64,000 nt of DNA from Delphinus delphis (taxonomy: Eukaryota; Chordata; Mammalia; Artiodactyla; Delphinidae). Made by a program: the position numbers and the translations under genes. The notes under the pieces are model-generated. The model was not told the DNA's origin. It did not search any database and was given only the letters and a program-made list of their open reading frames with translations. The stretch is taken from assembly GCF_949987515.2 (NCBI RefSeq), contig NW_027192658.1:2232001-2296000 (forward strand), written 5' to 3'. Positions 13,279 through 24,985 of this stretch are shown one piece after another. Within the stretch, counting starts at the first letter, position 1, and the number at the start of each line of letters is the position of its first letter.

Positions 13279-16200
13279 TTCCCCGAAGCCTGACCCTCAC
13301 CCGCCCCCTAATCCTAACCCGTACGCTAACACTAACCCACGCCCTCACACGCATGCTCCCCCTAAAGTGTTGCTGTACCCTCACCTGGACCCTAAACCGT
13401 CCCCGTCCCCTAACCCTAACCCTAGCCCGAACCCTAACCCTAACCCTTCCCCGAAGCCTGACCCTCACCCATCCCATAATCCTAACCCGTACGCTAACAG
13501 TAACCCACGCCCTCACACACACGCTCCCCCTAAAGCGTTGCCATACCCTCCCCTGGACCCTAAACCGTCCATGTCCCCTAACCCTAACCCTAGCCTGAAC
13601 CCTAACCCTAACCCTTCCCCGAAGCCTGACCCTCACCCGTCCCATAATCCTAACCCGTATGCTAACACTAATCCGTGCCCTCACACGTACGCTCCCCCTA
13701 AAGCGTTGCCGTACACTCCCCTGGACCCTAAACCGTCCCCGTCCCCCTAACCCTAACCCTAGCCCGAACCCTAACCCTAAACCTTCCCCGAAGCCTGACC
13801 CTCACCCGTCCCCTAATCCTAACCCGTACGCTAACACTAACCCGCGCCCTCACACGCACGCTCCCCCTAAAGCGTTGCCGTACCCTCACCTGGACCCTAA
13901 ACCGTCCCCGTCCCCTAACCCTAACCCTAGCCCGAACCCTAACCCTAACCCTTCCCCGAAGCCTGACCCTCACCCGTCCCCTAATCCTAACCCGTACGCT
14001 AACAGTAACCCACGCCCTCACACGCACGCTCCCCCTAAAGCGTTGCCATATCCTCCCCTGGACCCTAAACCGTCCCCGTCCCCTAACCCTAACCCTAGCC
14101 TGAACCCTAACCCTAAACCTTCCCCGAAGCCTGACTCTCACCCGTCCCATAATCCTAACCCGTATGCTAACACTAATCCGTGCCCTCACACGTACGCTCC
14201 CCCTAAAGCGTTGCCGTACACTCCCCTGGACCCTAAACCGTCCCCGTCCCCCTAACCCTAACCCTAGCCCGAACCCTAACCCTAACCCTTCCCCGAAGCC
14301 TGACCCTCACCCGTCCCCTAATCCTAACCCGTACGCTAACACTAACCCGCGCCCTCACACGCACGCTCCCCCTAAAGCGTTGCCGTACCCTCACCTGGAC
14401 CCTAAACCGTCCCCGTCCCCTAACCCTAACCCTAGCCCGAACCCTATCCCTAACCCTTCCCCGAAGCCTGACCCTCACCCGTCCCCTAATCCTAACCCGT
14501 ACGCTAACACTAACCCGCGCCCTCACACGCACGCTCCCACTAAAGCGTTGCCGTACCCTCCCCTGGACCCTAAACCGTCCCCGTCCCCTAACCCTAACCC
14601 TAGCCCGAACCCTAACCCTAACCCTTCTCAGAAGCCTGACCCTCACCCGTCCCCTAATCCTAACCCGTACGCTAACACTAACCCGCGCCCTCACACGCAC
14701 GCTCCCCCTAAAGCGTTGCCGTACCCTCACCTGGACCCTAAACCGTCCCCGTCCCCTAACCCTAACCCTAGCCCGAACCCTAACCCTAACCCTTCCCCGA
14801 AGCCTGACCCTCACCCACCCCCTAATCTTAACCCGTACGCTAACACTAACCAGCGCCCTCACACGCACACTACCCCTAAAGCGTTGCCGTACCCTCACCT
14901 GGACCCTAAACCGTCCCCGTCCCCTAACCCTAACCCTAGCCCGAACCCTAACCCTAACCCTTCCCCGAAGCCTGACCCTCACCCGTCCCCTAATCCTAAC
15001 CCGTACGCTAACACTAACCCGCGTCCTCACACTCACACTCCCCCTAAAACGTTGCCGTCCCCTCACCTGGACCCTAAACCATCCCCGTCCCCTAACCCTA
15101 ACCCTAGCCCCAACCCTAACCCTAACCCTTCCCCGAAGCCTGACCCTCACCCGTCCCCTAATCCTAACCCGTACGCTGACACTAACGCGCGCCCTCACAC
15201 GCACGCTCCCCCTAAAGCGTTGCCGTACCCTCCCCTGGACCCTAAACCGTCCCCGTCCCCTAACCCTAACCCTAGCCCGAACCCTAACCCTTCCCCGAAG
15301 CCTGACCCTCACCCGTCCCCTAATCCTAACCCGTACGCTAACACTAACCCGCGTCCTCACACGCACGCTCCCCCTAAAGCGTTGCCGTACCCTCACCTGG
15401 ACCCTAAACCGTCCCCGTCCCCTAACCCTAACCCTAGCCCGAACCCTAACTCTTCCCCCAAGCCTGACCCTCACCCGTCCCCTACTCCTAACCCATACGC
15501 TAACACTAATCCGCGCCCTCACACGCACGCTCCCCCTAAAGCATTGCCATACCCTCACCTGGACCCTAAACCGTCCCCGTCCCCTAACCCTAGCCAGAAG
15601 CCTAACCCTAACCCTTCCCCGAAGCCTGACCCTCACCCGTCCCCTAATCCTAACCCGTACGCTAACACTAAACCACGCCCTCACACCCACGCTCCCCCTA
15701 AAGCGTTGCCGTACCCTCACCTGGACCCTAAACCGTCCCCGTCCCCTAACCCTAACCCTAGCCCGAACCCTAACCCTAACCCTTCCCCGAAGCCTGACCC
15801 TCACCCATCCCCTAATCCTAACCCGTACGATAACACTAACCTGCGCCCTCACACGCACGCTCCCCCTAAAGCGTTGCCGTACCCTCACCTGGACCCTAAA
15901 CCGTCCCCGTCCCCTAACCCTAACCCTAGCCCGAACCCTAACCCTAACACTTCCCCGAAGCCTGACCCTCACCCGTCCCCTAATCCTAACCCGTACGCTA
16001 ACACTAACCCACGCCCTCACACGCACGCTCCCCCTAAAGCGTTGCCGTACCCTCACCTGGACCCTAAACCGTCCCCGTCCCCTAACCCTAACCCTAGCCC
16101 GAACCCTAACCCTAACACTTCCCCGAAGCCTGACCCTCACCCGTCCCCTATTCCTAACACGTACGCTAACACTAACCCGCGCCCTCACACGCACGCTCCC

Positions 16201-17430
16201 CCTAAATCGTTGCCGTACCCTCACCTGGACCCTAAACCGTCCCCGTCCCCTAACCCTAACCCTAGCCCGAACCCTAACCCTAACACTTCCCCGAAGCCTG
16301 ACCCTCACCCGTCCCCTAATCCTAACCCGTACGCTAACACTAACCCACGCCCTCACATGCACGCTCCCCCTAAAGCGTTGCCGTACCCTCACCTGGACCC
16401 TAAACCGAGCCCGTCCCCTAACCCTAACCCTAGCCCGAACCCTAACCCTAACCCTTCCCCGAAGCCTGACCCTCACCCGTCCCCTAATCCTAACCCGTAC
16501 GCTAACACTAACCCACGCCCTCACACGCACGCTCCCCCTAAAGCGTTGCTGTACCCTCACCTGGACCCTAAACCGTCCCCGTCCCCTAACCCTAACCCTA
16601 GCCCGAACCCTAACCCTAACTCTTCCCCGAAGCCTGACCCTCACCCGTCCCCTAATCCTAACCCGTACGCTAACAGTAACCCGCGCCCTCACACGCACGC
16701 TCCCCCTAAAGCGTTGCCGTACCCTCACCTGGACCCTAAACCGTCCCCGTCCCCTAACCCTAACCCTAGCCCGAACCCTAACCCTAACCCTTCCCCGAAG
16801 CCTGACCCTCACCCGTCCCCTAATCCTAACCCGTACGCTAACACTAACCCGTGCCCTCACACGTACGCTCCCCCTAAAGCCTTGCCGTACCCTCCCCTGG
16901 ACCCTAAACCGTCCCCGTCCCCTAACCCTAACCCTAGCCCGAACCCTAACCCTAACCCTTCCCCGAAGCCTGACCCTCACCCGTCCCCTAATCCTAACCC
17001 GTACGCTAACACTAACCCGTGCCCTCACACGTACGCTCCCCCTAAAGCGTTGCCGTACCCTCCCCTGGACCCTAAACCGTCCCCGTCCCCCTAACCCTAA
17101 CCCTAGCCCGAACCCTAACCCTAACCCTTCCCCGAAGCCTGACCCTCACCCGTCCCCTAATCCTAATCCGTACGCTAAAACTAACCCGCGCGCTCACTCG
17201 TACGCTCCCCCTAATGCGTTGCCGTACCCTCCCCTGGACCCTAAACCATCCCCGTCCCCTAACCCTAACCCTAGCCCGAACCCTAACCCTAACCCTTCCC
17301 CGAATCCTGACCCTCACCCGTCCCCTAACCCGTACGCGAACACTAACCCGCGCCCTCACACGTACGCTTCTCCTAAAGCGTTGTCGTACCCTCCCCTGGA
17401 CCCTAAACCGTCCCTGTCCCCTAACCCTAA
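13279..17430. repeat. 4,179-bp tandem duplication, copy 2
   Basis: Second copy of the preceding segment. I noticed fewer than about ten substitutions between the copies, for example CACCTGTACC near 10,213 against CACCTGGACC here, and AAACCATCC near 11,066 against AAACCGTCC. That implies identity above 99%. Similarity at this lag fades after about 17,400, where copy 2 changes to GTCCCTGTCC and less regular units begin. Confidence 0.9.
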
Positions 17431-18681
17431 CCCTAGCCCGAAACCTCTCCCTAACCCTTCCCCAAAGTCTGACCCTCACCCGTCCCCTAATCCTAACCCG
17501 TACGCTAACACTAACCTGCGCCCTCACACGTACGCTCCCCCTATAGTGTTGCCGTATCCTCCCCTGGACCCTAAACCGTCCCCGTCCCCTAACCCTAGCC
17601 CGAACCCTAACCCTAACCCTTCCCCGAAGCCTGACCCTCACCCGTCCCCTAATCCTAACCCGTACGCTAACACTAACCCGCGCCCTCACACGTACACTCC
17701 CCCTAAAGCATTGCCGTACCCTCCCCTGGACCCTAAACCGTCCCCGTCCCCTAACCCTAACCCTAGCCCGAACCCTAACCCTAACCCTTCCCCTAACCCA
17801 TCTCCTAATCCTAACCCGTACGTTAACACTAACCCGCGCCCTCACACCTACGCTCCCCCTAAAGCGTTTTCGTACCCTCACCTGGACCCTAAACCGTTCC
17901 TGTCCCCTAACCCTAACCCTAACCCTATCCCTTACCTGAAGCCTTACCCTAACCCGTCCTCTAATCCTAACCCGTACGCTGACACTAACCCGTGCCCTCA
18001 CACTTACGCTCACACTATACCATTGTCGTACCCTAACCTGTACCCTAAATCGTCCCCTAACCCTAACCCTAACCCTTACCCGAAGCCTTACCCTAACCCC
18101 TCTCCTAATCCTAACCTGTACGCTAACACTAACCCGTGGCCTCACACGTATGCTCACCCTAAACCGTTGTCGTACCCTAACCTGTACCCTATACCGTCCC
18201 CGTCCCTTAACCTTAACCCTAACCCTTACCCGAAGCCTTAATGTAACCCGTCACCTAATCCTAGCCGATACGCTAACACTAACCCGTATCCTAACACGTA
18301 CGCTCATCCTAAACCATTGTCGCACCCTAACCTGTACCCTAAACTGTCCCTCTCCCCTAACCCTAACCCTAACCCTAACCCTAACCCTTACCTGAAGCCT
18401 TACCCTCACCCGTCCCCTAATCCTTACCCGTACGCTAACACTAAATCTTACCCTTACATGTACGCTATCCCTAAACCGTTGTCGTACCCTAACCTGTACC
18501 CTAAACCGTCCCCATTCCCTAACCGTAACCCTAACCCGAAGCATTACCCTAACACTTACCCTAATCCTATACGGTACACTAACACTGACCTGTACCCTAA
18601 CACTTTCGCTCACCCTAAACCATTGTCGCATCCTAAACCATACCCGTTCCCTAATGCTAACCTTAACCCTAACCCTAAACC
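17431..18681. repeat. Decayed telomere-like hexamer tract
   Basis: The 168-bp order breaks down and units become irregular, with more TTACC, GTACC and ATACC forms. The longest perfect telomere run I found in the window, five consecutive CCCTAA hexamers, is here at 18,355-18,384. The tract ends in CCCTAAACCC at 18,680 and joins satellite DNA without any spacer. Confidence 0.88.
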
Positions 18682-20420
18682 CACTTATAGCACTATAGCT
18701 CAGGAAAATTAAAATAACAAGAAACAACCACCGCAAAGTTTAGGGCTGCTCTGTTTACAAGAGCCTCGACTACGGTACAAATTAAATATCCTTGAAAGAG
18801 AGAAATGGATAAAGAAGTTTTCGTACTTACGTACAATGGAATATCACTCAACAATGAAATCAATGTCGTCAGGCCCGTACAAGCATAATGAATGGATTTA
18901 GGTACGATGATTCAAAGGAAATAAGTCACACAGAAAAAGAAACTTATCATAAGATATCACTTATAGAGGGAATGTAAACTTGGCTACACATGAACTGAAT
19001 TACAAAACAGAACAGAGTCTCACATTTAGAAAACAAACTTATGCTTTCTTAAGGGGAATGGTGAGTTGGGGTGCTGTGTAAAACCAGAGATTGAAATTAG
19101 CACAGATACTATTCCATAAGCCAAATATATAATAGACAAGATATACTCCTTGCTCAACGAATTAGACTCAACACCACCTATTCACCGCAGAGGAATATAT
19201 CTGACAATAAGAATATTAAAACATATGTATCTATATGTCTCTGTAAGAGAATCAAGTGTGTGTAGAGCAGTATACACAGCCGTGAAAAATCAACTAAACC
19301 CCATTATTAAAATAAATTTCAAAAACAAAGACAGTGAAGGAGAGAAAGTTCTTAAATAATTCGTTCAGGGCTTGTGATGAAACTTGGATTTACCACATCT
19401 ACACCCACAGCTGGGTGAGACATAAGGCAGGACATTTGGGGCTGAGAGGATTGGTGAGGTTCGGTGAGCAAATGCAGACCCTTTGAAGTAATACTGTATG
19501 CTACCCATTCCCTGGGTCCCAACTCTCCTGGTTTAAGGGATTCTTCCTACAGCTAAAACATGCATGGGAAACCCAGAGGATTGTACACCATGTGATCGGG
19601 CAACGTTTCTAAAACCCATCTCATTTTTTGTCCCCTGGTACACAGGTTCGCCATTCCAGATGCTTTACTAAACATCTCCCCACGTGGAGAGTCAGTGCCT
19701 TAAAACTCCTGTTTGGCACAGTTAGCAATTTCTGCGGAGGTTGAACGGGAATAGGGAGAACCAATGAGAGACTAGCTGTAGGTGTTTGGACGGTCACATT
19801 TCACTCTAATTTCCCACCAGGAAGAGGAATTAACAAAAGGCTCAGCATGCTGTGATGAAACAAGATTAGGGCCTGAAGCAATCCTGCAGTTCTGCGGCCA
19901 GCGCACAAGAAACCGAGTTGAAGAAAGGACCTCAGGGGCACTGTAATTCATAAACCTGCAGAGTTATAAATGACAGCTATCGTCCAAAAATATATTGAGG
20001 TAAGGCTGCGAAGAGGACTTGAAAGCATGGCACAATTGCAGGAAATATATTTCAGGAGGTAGATGGAAACTGCATTTAAAGCATATGAAAAGCGGCAGAA
20101 CTTTGACAATGATGCACTTGGCCAAAAAGGGCGTATGCGTTTTTTTCCTGAATACATGCAGGAAAAAACGCATATGCTCTTTTTGTCCAAATAAGCAAGC
20201 CTGCAACGGAGATCTGCACTACAATGAAGTCTCACTTCCCACCAGTCAAAAGGGCGATCTGAAAAAAGTGTAAAAACCAGAAAGGCAGGACAGGCCATGG
20301 AGAACTGGGAGCCTTGTTATGCTGATGGGCGGGATGTAAATTGCCAACAGCCACTCTGGAGAAGTGTATGGTGTTTCCTGAAACCTCTAAAAAACAAAGC
20401 TACAGAGCCTATGTTGCTTC
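18682..20420 (+). repeat. Cetacean-satellite monomer, long type (1,739 bp), block A unit 1
   Basis: Monomers are phased here from the landmark CACTTATGGTCCTATAGC, present as a variant at 18,682. The unit carries the segment of about 167 bp (near 19,283-19,449) that the short monomers lack, and an imperfect inverted repeat near 20,118-20,190. The first 600 bp align by eye with an L1 ORF2 3' end and 3' UTR on the + strand. The left edge abuts telomere-like DNA directly. Confidence 0.88.
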
Positions 20421-22166
20421 CACTTATGGTCCTATAGCTTAGGAAAATTAAAATCAACAAGACACAGCCACCCCAAAGTTTAGGGCTGCTGTGTTTACAA
20501 GAACCTCGACTACGGTACAATTTAAATATCCCAGAAAGAGGAAAAGGGATAAAGAAGTTGTGGTACTTATGTACAATGGAATATCACTCAGCAATGAAAT
20601 CAATATCATCAGGCCCATAGGAGCATAATGAGTGGATTTAGGTACGATGATTCTAAGGAAATAAGTCACACAGATAAAGAAACTTATCATAAGATATCAC
20701 TTATAGAGGGAATGTAAACTTGGCTACACATGAACTGAATTACAAAACAGAACAGAGTCTCACATTTAGAAAACAAACATGTTTGCTTAAGGGGAAAGGT
20801 GAGTTGGGGTGCTGCATAAATCCAGAGATTGAAATGAGCACAGATACCGTTCCATAAGCCAAATATGTAATAGACAAGACCTACTCCTTGCTCAGCGAAG
20901 TGGACTCAACACCCCCTATTCACCGCAGAGGAATATATCTGACTAGTAAGAATCTTAAAATCTATGTATTTATATGTCTCCATAAGAGAATCAAGTGTGT
21001 GTACAGACGCATAAACACAGCAGTGAAAATTAGCTCAACCCCATTATAAAAATAAACTTCAAAAACAAAACAGAAAGACAGTGAAAGAGAGAGAAATTCT
21101 TAAATAATTCGTTCAGGCTTGTGATGAAACCTGGATTTACCACATCTACACCCACAGCTGGGTGAGACATAAGGCTGGACACTTGGGGCTGAGAGAATTG
21201 GTGAGATTCGGTGAGCAAATGCAGACCCTTTGAAGTAGTACTGCGTGCTACCCATTCCATGGGTCCCAACTCTCCAGGTTTAAGGGATTCTTCCTACACC
21301 TAAAACATGCGTGGGAAACCCAGAGGATGGTCCACAGTGTAATTGGGCAAGGTTTCTAAAACGCATCTCATTATTCGTCCTCTGGTACTCGGGTTCGCCA
21401 TTCCAGACGCTTTAGTAACAATCTCCCCACTTGGAGAGTCAGTGCTTGTAACCTCCTGTTTGGCACACTCTGCAATTTCTGCGGAGGATGAACGGGAATA
21501 GGGAGAACCAATGAGAGACTAGCTGTAGTTGTTTGGACGGGCACATTTCACTCTAATTTCCCACCAAGAAGAAGAATTAACCAAAGGCTCAGCGTGCCAC
21601 GCTGGAACCAGATTAGGGCCTGAAGCAATCCTGCCGTTTTGCGTCCAGCTCACAAAAAAGCGAGTTGGAAAAAGGAGCTCAGGGTCACTGCAATTCACAA
21701 ACTTGCAGAGTTATAAAGGACAACTATCGTCCAAAAATATATTGAGGTAATGCTGCGAAGAGGACTTGAAAGCAAGGCACAATTGCAGGAAACAGATTTC
21801 AGGAGGTAGATTGGAATTGCATTTAAAGCATATGAAAAGCGGCAGAACTTCGACAATGATGCACTTGGCCAAAAAATGCATATGCGTTTTTTCCTGAATA
21901 TATCCAGGAAAAAACGCATACGGCCATTTTTGCCAACCAAGGAAGCGTGCAATGGAAATCCGCACTACAATGAAGTCTCACTTCCCACCGGTCAAATGGG
22001 CCATCTGAAAAAAGTGTAAAATCCAGAAAGGCAGGACAGGCCATGGAGAACTGGGAGCCTTGTTAGGCTGATGGACGGGATGTAAATGGCCAACAGCCAC
22101 TCTGGAGAAGTGTATGGTGTTTCCTGAAACCTCTAAAAAACAAAGCTACAGAGACTCGGGCACTTC
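20421..22166 (+). repeat. Cetacean-satellite monomer, long type (1,746 bp), block A unit 2
   Basis: Head-to-tail with the previous unit, with the same parts in the same order: L1-like 3' end (to about 21,060), A-rich junction and the 167-bp segment (about 21,024-21,190), spacer (to about 21,530), head block opening with GGGCACATTTCACTC (about 21,540-21,830), then the palindrome region 21,865-21,936. The palindrome is decayed here, with several mismatched pairs. Confidence 0.9.
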
Positions 22167-23346
22167 CACTTATGGTCCTATAGCTTAGGGAAATTAAAAT
22201 CAAAAAGACACAGCCACCCCAAAGTTTAGGGCTGCTGTGTTTACAAGAACCTCGACAACGGAACAACTTAAATATCCCAGAAAGAGAAAAATGGATAAAG
22301 AAGTTGTGGTACTTACATACAATGGAATATCACTCCGCAATGAAATCAATGTCATCAGGCCCGTAGCAGCATAATGAGTGGATTTAGGTTCGATGATTCT
22401 GAGTGAAATAAGTCACACAGAAAAAGAAACTAGTCATAAGATAACACTTATAGAGGGAATGTAAACTTGGCTACACATGAACTGAATTACAAAACAGAAC
22501 AGAGTCTCACATTTAGAAAACCAACTTATGCTTGCTTAAGGGGAAAGGTGAGTTGGGGTGCTGCATAAATCCAGAGATTGAAATGAGCACAGATACCGTT
22601 CCATAAGCCAGTAATAGACAAGATATACTCCTTGTTCAACGAAGTGGACTCAACACCCCCTATTCACCGCAGAGGAATATATCTGAGTAGTAAGAATCTT
22701 AAAACCTATGTATTTATATGTCTCCGTAAGAGAATCAAGTGTGCATCGAGCGGCATAAACACAACAGTGCAAATCAGCTAAACCCCATTATAAAAATAAA
22801 TTTCAAAATCAAAACACAAAGACAGTGAAAGAGAGAGAAATTCTTAAATAACTCGTTCAGGCTTGTGATGAAACCTGGATTTACCACATCTACACCCACA
22901 GCTGAGTGAGGCATAAGGCTGGACACTTGGGGCTGTGAGGATTGGTGAGGTTCGGTGAGCAAATGCAGACCCTTTGAAGTAGTACTGCGTGCTACCCATT
23001 CCATGGGTCCCAACCGTCCAGGTTTAAGGGATTCTTCCTACAGCTAAAACATGCGTGGGAAACCCAGAGGATGGTCCACAGTGTGATCGGGCAAGGTTTC
23101 TAAAACGCATCTCATTATTCGTCCTCTGGTACTCGGGTTCGCCATTCCAGACACTTTACTAACAATCTCCCCACTTGGAGAGTCAGTGCTTGTAACCTCC
23201 TGTTTGGCACATCGTTTGGCAGCGATGCACTTGGCCAAAAAGGGTGTATACGTTTTTTCCTGAGTATATTCAGGATAAAATGCATACACACTTTTTGGCC
23301 CACCAAGCAAGCGGGAAATTCAAATCTGCACTACAAAGAAGTCTCA
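22167..23346 (+). repeat. Cetacean-satellite monomer, long type, damaged (block A unit 3)
   Basis: Normal to about 23,210. About 390 bp are then missing: TGTTTGGCAC is followed by a 13-bp filler (ATCGTTTGGCAGC) and then directly by GATGCACTTGG, which lies about 400 bp further on in unit 2. The filler partly repeats the GTTTGGCA just before it. The palindrome region survives at 23,231-23,302 with mismatches. The unit is cut at GTCTCA (23,346), where telomere-like DNA starts. Confidence 0.85.
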
Positions 23347-24238
23347 TCCTAACACGTACCCTAACCCTATCCCGCTACCATACCCTAACCTGTACCTGAG
23401 ACCGTACCCGTTCCCTAACCCTAACCCTAACCCTAAGCTGTACACGAACACTAACCCGTACGTTAACATGTACCCTAACAGTAACACATAGCCATACACT
23501 AAACTTTATCCTAACCCTACCCCGTATCCTAACCCTTTCCCTAAACCGTACCATAACCCGTATCCTAATCCTAACCCATCCCCTAACACTAACCCATAAC
23601 CTAACCCGTACCCTAATCCTAACCCATACACTAACACGTACCCTAACCTTAACCCGTTGTCATACCCTAACCTGCAACCTAATCTGTACCCATTCCCTAA
23701 CCCTAACCCTTACACTATCCTGTACCATAATCCTAACCTGTACACTAACACTAAACTGTACCCTAACACTTACCCTACTCCTAACCCGTGGTCATACCCT
23801 AAACTGTACCCCAAACCATACCCGTCCCCTAACCCTAACCCTAAACCGTACCCTAATCCTAACCCGTACACTAACACTAAACTGTACCCTAACACGTACC
23901 CTAACCCTAACCCTTTGTTGTTCCCTATCCTGTACCCTAAACTGTACCCCTTCCTTAACACTAAACCTAACCCTAACCCGTACCTAACACTAACCCATAC
24001 ACTAAACCTAACCATAACCCTGAACGTAAACCGTACCTGAATCCTAACCCATACCCTAACACTAACCCATACCTTAACCCGTACCCTAACACTAAACCAT
24101 AGCCATACCCTAAACTGTACCCTAACACTAACCCATACCATAACCATAACCCTAAACCATACTCTAAGCCATACAATAATCCTAACCCGTACCCTAACCC
24201 TAAATCTTACCCTAAACCCTAATCCTTACCCCTAGCTT
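23347..24238. repeat. Second, strongly decayed telomere-like block
   Basis: About 0.9 kb of CCCTAA-derived hexamers with many substitutions (GTACCCTAAC, AACACTAAAC, CCATACCC), in the same orientation as the 1-18.7 kb array but without its 168-bp period. It joins satellite at 23,346/23,347 and ends near CCCTAGCTTA at 24,238. The local open frames are a consequence of six-base periodicity and are not genes. Confidence 0.87.
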
Positions 24239-24292
24239 AATTTTGTTTTTTTGTATTTAAAAAAATATTTTCTTGGGTTAAAACAAACTAGC

Positions 24293-24306
24293 AGAACAAC
24301 AAAATA
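24293..24306 (+). repeat. Target-site duplication, left copy (CHR SINE)
   Basis: AGAACAACAAAATA, 14 bp, immediately upstream of the SINE. The identical sequence follows the SINE tail. Confidence 0.85.
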
Positions 24307-24614
24307 GAGGGCTTCGCTGGTGGTGCGGTGGTTAGAATCTGCCTGCTAATGCAGGGGACACAGGTTCGAGCCCTGGTCTGGGAGGATCCCACATGCCATG
24401 GAGCAACTAGGCCCATAAGCCACAACCAGTGAGCCCTCGCATCTGGAGCCTGTGCTCTGCAACAAGAGAGGCCGCAATAGTGAGAGGCCCGCGCACCGAG
24501 ATCAAGAGTGGCCCCCCACTTGCCACAACTAGAGAAAGCCCTCACACGGAAACTCAGACCAAACACAACAAAAATAAATAAATAAATAATAAACTCCTAC
24601 CCCCCCCAAAAAAA
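24307..24614 (+). mobile_element. CHR-type tRNA-derived SINE, full length
   Basis: A SINE of the cetacean-hippo-ruminant (CHR) family, moved by L1 machinery. The 5' part is tRNA-like, with a pol III B box GGTTCGAGCCC at 24,363-24,373 and an A-box-like GGTGGTGCGGTGG near 24,318. The body contains the family's GGGAGGATCCCACATGCC and GAGAGGCCCGCGCACCG stretches and the long 3' part ending in AAATAAATAAATAAATAA plus a C- and A-rich tail. Fourteen-bp direct repeats flank it. A minus-strand open frame over it is a shadow. The family is fixed by pattern recall; the subfamily is not assigned. Confidence 0.93.
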
Positions 24615-24628
24615 AGAACAACAAAATA
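24615..24628 (+). repeat. Target-site duplication, right copy (CHR SINE)
   Basis: AGAACAACAAAATA, identical to 24,293-24,306, just after the A-rich tail. Confidence 0.85.
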
Positions 24629-24985
24629 AAACAGAAAGTAACCTGAGTGTCCCTCAAAAAGCTAAGTCTGAAATAGTTGGTACTTCTGTTCTATGGAATG
24701 TTATGTAGCCTATAAAAAGTGTGAGAGCTAAATCTGTTTTTCTACAGTGAGAAGCATGATATTCCAGATGTATAGAACACCTGGATAAAATGAGAAATCT
24801 ACACATTATGCTGGTCGTTTCAGTAAATGGGAAAGGATGGCAAGTGGTAAAATATTATCTTTTCCTTTAATTTTTTAAATTTCACTTGTTACAAAGAACT
24901 TCAATTATAATTGTACTTTAAAAAAGTAACAATGGAAATTTAAAAGAAAAAATATATATTGTGTGTTCAGTTACGTTTCATAGAA
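24629..24985. other. AT-rich sequence, not assigned
   Basis: About 360 bp of AT-rich DNA with no long open frame. TTCTATGGAATGTTATGTAG near 24,690 faintly resembles the L1 3' end, but I cannot place it. Confidence 0.4.

Larger units (their letters stand above)
1..17430. repeat. Tandem array of 168-bp units built from degenerate telomere hexamers
   Basis: About 100 head-to-tail units with a basic period of 168 bp, seen for example between the GCGTTGCCGTACCC landmarks near 1,155, 1,323 and 1,491. 168 is 28 x 6, and each unit reads as a run of variants of CCCTAA, so it looks like a frozen, degenerate telomere tract that was later amplified as a unit. Length variants differ by 6 or 12 bp (units of 162 or 156 bp), again whole hexamers. 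The only recurrent out-of-register change is one extra C in CCGTCCCCCTAAC near 9,565, 10,070 and 12,909 and in their duplicated copies near 13,744, 14,249 and 17,088. Each unit has roughly a dozen CpG sites. CCCTAA on this strand places the chromosome end to the left. The window opens inside the array, so its true left edge is not seen. Confidence 0.93.

Noticed and set aside
167..17094. Very long open frames rich in P, N, S, H and K on the + strand and R, V on the - strand, up to 3,134 codons
   Set aside because: They follow from a repeat period divisible by three and from CCCTAA giving stops in only one forward frame. Several frames and both strands are open over the same DNA, and variants show no codon-position bias by eye.
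23657..24176. Open frames over the second telomere-like block
   Set aside because: Same cause: six-base periodicity.
24288..24566. 92-codon minus-strand frame
   Set aside because: Lies on the CHR SINE and is its antisense shadow.
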